14,849 nt of DNA from Ignavibacteria bacterium (lineage in GTDB: Bacteria > Bacteroidota > Ignavibacteria > Tepidaquicellales > Tepidaquicellaceae), in contig JADJAH010000005.1 of the NCBI GenBank assembly GCA_016704345.1, forward strand, positions 1-14,849, given 5' to 3'. Of this stretch, positions 11,047 to 14,849 are shown piece after piece. A program made the position numbers and the translations under genes. Each line of letters starts with the position of its first letter. Position 1 is the stretch's first letter. The notes below the pieces were generated by a model. It worked only from the letters and a program-made list of their open reading frames with translations. It was not told where the DNA came from and did not search any database.

Positions 11047-11172
11047 AAAATGGAAAGTGGAAAATGGAAATGGAAAGTGGAAAGTGGAAAGGGAAAGTGG
11101 AATTGAAAGTGGAAAGTGGAAAATTGAAAGTGGAAAGTGGAAAGTTGAAAGTTGAAAGTTGAAAATGAAGAT
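11046..11172. repeat. Heptanucleotide tandem tract 2 (about 17 units, partly degenerate)
   Basis: Mostly GAAAGTG, GAAAATG and GAAAGTT units. A few have lost one or two bases (GAAATG near 11067, GGGAAAGTG near 11092, GAATT near 11100). It ends in GAAAATGAAGAT just before copy B, and the same lead-in precedes copy C. Confidence 0.88.
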
Positions 11173-11240
11173 GGAAGGGATATTGCAATATTTTTTGTCA
11201 TCCTGAGCAAGCGGAGCGTAGCGAAGGATCCATATATTTG
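11173..11240. repeat. 68-bp interspersed unit, copy B
   Basis: Identical to copy C except for one base (GGGATATTG in place of GGGCTATTG). It is flanked on both sides by heptanucleotide tracts. Confidence 0.88.
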
Positions 11241-11307
11241 AAAATGGAAAGTGGAAAATGGAAAGTGGAAAGTGGAAAGTGGAAAGTTGAAAGTTGAAAA
11301 TGAAGAT
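11240..11307. repeat. Heptanucleotide tandem tract 3 (about 8 units plus lead-in)
   Basis: GAAAATG, GAAAGTG and GAAAGTT units, then GAAAATGAAGAT. Tract 3 looks like a shortened copy of tract 2, so the tract plus 68-bp unit seems to have been duplicated together (135 bp from copy B to copy C). Confidence 0.88.
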
Positions 11308-11375
11308 GGAAGGGCTATTGCAATATTTTTTGTCATCCTGAGCAAGCGGAGCGTAGCGAAGGATCCATATATTTG
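11308..11375. repeat. 68-bp interspersed unit, copy C
   Basis: Third copy. Two more heptamers (GAAAATG, GAAAGTG) follow to about 11390, and then the array ends directly at the terminator hairpin. Confidence 0.88.
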
Positions 11376-11392
11376 AAAATGGAAAGTGGAAA

Positions 11393-11420
11393 ACAGCCCA
11401 CGATTTGAGTCGTGGGCTGT
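11393..11420 (-). terminator. Strong intrinsic terminator for the minus-strand genes
   Basis: An 11-bp perfect stem (ACAGCCCACGA 11393-11403, TCGTGGGCTGT 11410-11420) closes a 6-base loop. On the minus strand the stem is followed by TTTCC, extending its own last T into a short U-tract. It lies 13 bases beyond the stop at 11434-11436 and marks the end of the heptanucleotide array. Confidence 0.75.
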
Positions 11421-11433
11421 CGTTGTTTCAATC

Positions 11434-11522
11434 TTAAGGATGTATCGTTGAAATAAACTTCGTCGCATTATTATCCGCAACTGCAAAATCACCGGCATCA
11501 GTAAAATCATCGCCGTTCAGAT
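11434..11522 (-). pseudogene. Orphan 3' tail of a dockerin-like C-terminal module
   Basis: The minus strand encodes VSDLNGDDFTDAGDFAVAD followed by NNATKFISTIHP and TAA (11434-11436). This matches the last 30 or so residues of the Asp-box protein (DLNGDDFADASDFAIAD, NNAAKFISK) and, less closely, the FG-GAP protein. A TAA lies just upstream in this frame and no start is present. The first dockerin-like loop and the Ig-like part are missing, and the preceding DNA belongs to the small membrane-protein gene. It is probably a remnant left by deletion or recombination between related tails, or an assembly join. It still has its terminator. Confidence 0.75.
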
Positions 11523-12052
11523 CAGAAACTTATGACGATGTTAATACAGTTTATTCCGTAGCTCGACTTTGACCTGTTCATTCTCTTAGCCCGTTCTTTA
11601 TTAATGCCATTCGCAGATATGGGAGCATCTATGACGGACCATATCCATGTTGACGCTCCGAGAGCTATTCCTGCTTTGGTAAGCGCAGGCATTGGTTCGG
11701 AATCTGAGTCGAAATTTACGTCTGCAATCATCATGTAAATGCTTCCGGCAATCAACGTCCATTGGATTCCCGCCTTTAACCATTGCCCGTTATATGCCTG
11801 CCCGGTGCCGGGAAGAAAAAGAGAAAGGAGCCCTGCAAGAACGGGTGACTTCTTTGAGGGAATGTCTTCATAGGGCTTTATTGAAGAAGTCTCAGGCTGA
11901 TTATCAATTAGATTTCTGTTCAGCGGCGATTGTATCCGGAAATCTCTGAACCTGAGTTGCTGAGCGTTGATACAAAGTTGAGCAGGAGTACAGTACGGAA
12001 GTTGAACTATCAGAAATGAAATCAAGAATAATATTACTCTGGTTCTGTTCAT
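11522..12052 (-). CDS. Small membrane protein, DUF5683/TM2-like
   Basis: About 176 residues from ATG 12052; an upstream TTG at 12073 is open but overlaps the putative promoter. An N-terminal signal or anchor segment (RVILFLISFLIVQL) is followed by a linker, then SPVLAGLLSLFLPGTGQAYN, GQWLKAGIQWTLIAGSIYMM, an acidic loop (NFDSDSEP) and ALGASTWIWSVIDAPISANG, then INKERAKR. The order LSxxxPGxGQxYNGxxxKAGIQ ... WxWSVxDAxxSA is what I recall from DUF5683/TM2-like proteins of Bacteroidota; function is unknown and localisation is the envelope. The last 20 residues are doubtful: a one-base shift would stop at TAA 11541-11543, and the present stop abuts the orphan dockerin-like tail. A promoter-like TTG-N20-TAAGTTTG lies just upstream. 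Confidence 0.75.
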   Translation of the reverse strand: MNRTRVILFLISFLIVQLPYCTPAQLCINAQQLRFRDFRIQSPLNRNLIDNQPETSSIKPYEDIPSKKSPVLAGLLSLFLPGTGQAYNGQWLKAGIQWTLIAGSIYMMIADVNFDSDSEPMPALTKAGIALGASTWIWSVIDAPISANGINKERAKRMNRSKSSYGINCINIVISF

Positions 12053-12070
12053 TTTTCGTATGTTAATGTT

Positions 12071-12101
12071 CAAACTTATCCCGTCAGGGAAGATCCTTCA
12101 A
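12071..12101 (-). promoter_or_regulatory. Bacteroidota-type promoter for the small membrane-protein gene
   Basis: On the minus strand TTG (12099-12101) stands exactly 20 bases before TAAGTTTG (12071-12078), matching the Bacteroidota -33/-7 form. The ATG at 12052 follows 18 bases after the -7 box, so the leader would be short. No Shine-Dalgarno site is seen. Confidence 0.5.
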
Positions 12102-12230
12102 TTCAAAATTCTGTCCCCTGTTTGAAAGTAGTTAACCCGAACAAGATCATTTATTCTAATGCCGGAAACATTGTTCATGCCTGCAAACAAATGACCGGTG
12201 GTACATCATGTAGTCTTTCTAATATAAGGC

Positions 12231-12259
12231 GAATGCAGGACCTGTCAGATCCGGCATTC
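12231..12259 (-). terminator. Possible terminator stem-loop after the Asp-box gene
   Basis: GAATGC (12231-12236) pairs with GCATTC (12254-12259). Inside, GGA pairs with TCC across one mismatch, leaving a 9-base loop. AATGCAG (12232-12238) can instead pair with CTGCATT (12259-12265). It lies about 30 bases past the stop at 12291. There is no U-tract, so termination is uncertain. Confidence 0.35.
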
Positions 12260-12290
12260 TGCATTGCGTCAGTAGAACTATCAATAATAC

Positions 12291-14347
12291 TCAGGGAGTT
12301 ACTTTGCTTATAAACTTCGCTGCATTATTATCCGCAATTGCAAAATCAGAAGCATCAGCAAAATCATCTCCGTTCAGGTCACTGTCAACATATCCCGAGG
12401 CAAAGTAGTATGAATCATTGTCAATCTCACTCATATCCGTGGCATCAACGGTTCCATCCTGATTTACATCACCCGTGAAAAATGCAAACCTGGCAGGAGA
12501 GTTATCAACTTTCACCTGATTATAGCCATAGGCACTTGAGTAAGAGAGTGTGAAGTTGAAAGAAACAGAATCAGAATTTGTGAATGCAACGAATGGGTTT
12601 GATGTAGTCCATGTCTGAATACTGTTCCTGTGGCGAATGTCTATGTAGCAGCTTCCGGACTTAACTCTGGTAAAGACAAAACTGCATCCGAAATCAACAG
12701 GATCCACAAAACCTTTTGCTGTATCATAAGCCGTGTGAGGAGAAGCCGGACTCCTTAGTATTGCCGTAACCGTATCACCTCTTCTCATTTGATTTGTTTG
12801 AGGATCATAAAATCCTTCGAGTAATAATTTTGTATGAAATATCTTTATGCCTTCCTGATTGGAATAGACATTATAAGGTGTAATGCCTGCTATTGATCCT
12901 GCATAGGCAGCAATTCCCTGTGATCCGTTTAATGCGGAAATAGTAGCGCACACAGGTGATGTATGCGGGAAGCAATCCTGAGCATTGATCTTATATTTTA
13001 TTGATGTGCCAATGTTCCCTGTAGATCCTCTTGTCGAACTCAGCGAGTCTCCGTCTGAAGATAGCCAGATAGCAGTGAACGGTTCGGCTCCTGTGGGAGT
13101 TGATGAGCAATAAGTAAAAGAAGTATTGTAACCTGAGAAGCTTCCGAGTGTTATATCCGATGTCCAGTCAATACCTCCGTTAGTTGAATAATGCATAAGA
13201 GCTCTGGAATCTCTTGTACAGGTTACTATCATTGAATCAACTGGATTGTTCTGCTTGATTGCCAGACACGGATTCTTATATACACGCTCGTTATCACTGG
13301 TAATAAAATAAGTGTAGAAAGAAGCTGCCGGAGAAAAAGGAGTTGCTACAATTCTTATCTGCGAGTTAGTTGCATCGAATCTTCTCTCAACGGCAATATA
13401 GATTGAATCAGATGATCCGTCTTTGTAATCAACACTCGGGCAGAAGTCATTATAGTTGGTTTGAATTGTTGCATTTGTCCATGTCGTGCCCCAGTCAATT
13501 GTTCTGAAATATCTCATGTTCACTTTGCTTTGCAGGTTGTTGGTTGACTCCATGAACACTACGCCAAAGTAAGTTGCAGTCTGATAAAATGCTCCGTCAC
13601 TTACGGCGCAAAGATTACTGAATTCATTTCCCGATGAAGGATTTGCAATTGTTCCGCTCTTAACTGCAGTTCCGTTTGCTCTGACCGACAAAAAATTTAT
13701 TGATGCATTATCCATGAACTGTGATGAACTCAGGTTATGAAAGATAATGAGTCTTGTGGAATCTCTGTAACTGTTTGATCTTGATTCTACCAGCAGCGAG
13801 ATGTTTCCTATGTAAGATGAAGGATAGTTTACACCATAAACATACAGCCATGACACTCCTCTGTTTGTTGATTTGTAAGTTATAATGCCTGATGTAAACC
13901 CGCTCTGCTGGCGAATTGCAGCGAGGTAAAGATTCCCGTCCTCACCGATCTTCATGTCAATGTTCTTAACATAACCGCTGTGAGATTTCAGATTTCCCTC
14001 ATGAACCGTTGGATTGACTGTTGCCCAATCGCTGCCTTGTGATTCGGGTTCTCTGCTTACGGGAAGAAACTCTGTGCTTTCCATCGTAACAGATTTTCTT
14101 TCTTCCGGAATAAGTTTGTCTATTTCTTTCTTCACCTTTCCTGCTTCTGTATCATTTCCGCTTCCATTAATTGCTTGTGTCTGTTTTCGAGTTCAGTTAA
14201 TTGCTCCGGCATATTCTCGGAATATGATCTTATTCCGATCTCCTTCTCTGAAGACAGGTTCGAACTTATCTGTGCCGAACTTGTTTCAACTGCAGCTACA
14301 ACTATTAAAGAAGATACAAGAAGCATGAAGATCAATATTGCTTTCAT
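12291..14347 (-). CDS. Secreted Asp-box (BNR/sialidase-like) protein with dockerin-like C-terminus
   Basis: About 685 residues. I choose ATG 14347 because it starts a classic signal peptide (MKAILIFMLLVSSLIVVAAV, then ETSSAQ); an upstream TTG would add 15 charged residues. One indel near 14145 (EMIQKQER to VKKEIDKL) joins the first 67 codons to the long frame. Three Asp-box motifs are visible, STNRGVSW, TIDWGTTW and STNGGIDW, typical of sialidase/BNR-type propellers. Catalytic sialidase residues cannot be assigned, so enzyme activity is not claimed. The C-terminal part repeats that of the FG-GAP protein: EGFYDPQTNQMRRGDTV, DIRHRNSIQTWT, NSPARFAFFTGDVNQDGTVD, DLNGDDFADASDFAIAD, ending FISKVTP. 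Such modules may act as secretion or anchoring signals, but that is inference. It diverges from P3. Confidence 0.88.
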
Positions 14348-14389
14348 TTTCAATTTGTTTGGTTTGGTTAGTTTTGTAAACTTTTTCAA

Positions 14390-14420
14390 CAAAACTATTG
14401 GTACCGCTTTTGTTACACAA
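14390..14420 (-). promoter_or_regulatory. Bacteroidota-type promoter for the Asp-box gene
   Basis: On the minus strand TTG (14418-14420) stands exactly 20 bases before TAGTTTTG (14390-14397), matching -33/-7 TAnnTTTG. The ATG at 14347 would have a leader of about 35 bases, A/C-rich (AACTAACCAAACC) and lacking a Shine-Dalgarno site. Spacing equals that of the promoter at 12071-12101. Confidence 0.5.
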
Positions 14421-14526
14421 TAAAAATATTACGGAAAAATTGACACGAAATATTTTAACTTGATATTAAATCCTGTATTTTGTGGGGAAAATTTCACTGT
14501 TTATCTTCATAAGTTTTGACAAACAT

Positions 14527-14849
14527 TTGGAAAATACTCTGAGAAATAATCCATATCAGACTTCTTAAGACTTTGTCTAAAGAAGAGTGGCAGGATTTTG
14601 AGAAATTTGTTGCCTCGCCTTATCATAATAACGGACGCAATTTTCTCAGACTTGTGAAGATATTAAGAAAGTTCCTCCCATCCCGATTTTGAATCTCCTA
14701 AATTGACAAAACAATTGCTGTATAACGGGAACTGTGCGTTGGCAAGATTACAAAGAGTGCTGGAGGGTTGTTAGCTGTCAAGATTATGTTCAATTGCCGA
14801 AGATTACTTGCTGTATTCGGAGTTCAGGAAAATGATTACCCGGTTCATC
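14527..14849 (+). pseudogene. Helical 'SPYFN'-type family protein P3, 5' part, frameshifted
   Basis: This is the third paralogue. From TTG 14527 the frame reads LENTLRNN, then after a one-base shift HIRLLKTLSKEEWQDFEKF, VASPYHNN, RLVKILRKF; after a second shift HPDFESPKLTKQLLYNG; after further shifts LARLQRVLEG and LSRLCSIAEDYLLYSEFRK, open to the window end. It aligns with P1 (FTPEELKRLGEFLNSPYFN, LKKFYPEF, DLNRLCRDFL). TTG as start matches P1 and P2, though no RBS supports it. At least three shifts occur in 320 bases, far more than in the neighbouring minus-strand gene. Its upstream region is shared with the diverging Asp-box gene. Function unknown. Confidence 0.68.

Noticed and set aside
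12122..12313. Plus-strand open frame between the membrane-protein and Asp-box genes
   Set aside because: It runs over a stem-loop and into the 3' end of the Asp-box gene, and shows no coding-like composition.

Overview
The window looks like a chromosomal segment from an uncultured member of the Bacteroidota/Ignavibacteria (FCB) lineage. This is inferred from secreted beta-propeller proteins of the VCBS, FG-GAP and Asp-box types, a C-terminal Ig-like plus dockerin-like module ending in DFAIADNNAAxF, A/C-rich leaders without Shine-Dalgarno sites, and two promoters of the Bacteroidota form TTG-N20-TAnnTTTG. No rRNA, tRNA, CRISPR array or transposase gene was seen.

Layout. 1-2883 (-): 5' part of a large secreted TIG/VCBS-repeat protein whose frame is broken many times. 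3077-3275 (-): a small helical protein. 3468-4926 (+): a frameshifted member (P2) of a helical family I do not recognise. 4927-5327: an intergenic region rich in inverted repeats, between converging genes. 5328-9164 (-): a ~1280-residue protein with 14 FG-GAP repeats, two FN3-like domains and the C-terminal module. 9424-10897 (+): family member P1. 10861-11390: a tandem heptanucleotide array interrupted by three copies of a 68-bp unit. 11393-11420: terminator hairpin. 11434-11522 (-): an orphan tail of the C-terminal module. 11522-12052 (-): a small membrane protein resembling DUF5683/TM2-like proteins. 12291-14347 (-): a secreted Asp-box protein with the C-terminal module. 14527-end (+): family member P3, frameshifted and running off the window.

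The main pattern is a divergent pair that occurs three times: a secreted beta-propeller protein on the minus strand facing a helical 'SPYFN'-type protein on the plus strand (boundaries near 2.9-3.5 kb, 9.2-9.4 kb and 14.3-14.5 kb). A functional link between partners is inference only.

Reading frames are broken very often in 1-4.9 kb and again after 14.5 kb, but seldom in 5.3-14.3 kb. Protein motifs stay well conserved across the breaks and some breaks lie in homopolymers, so many are probably sequencing or assembly indels rather than true pseudogene decay.
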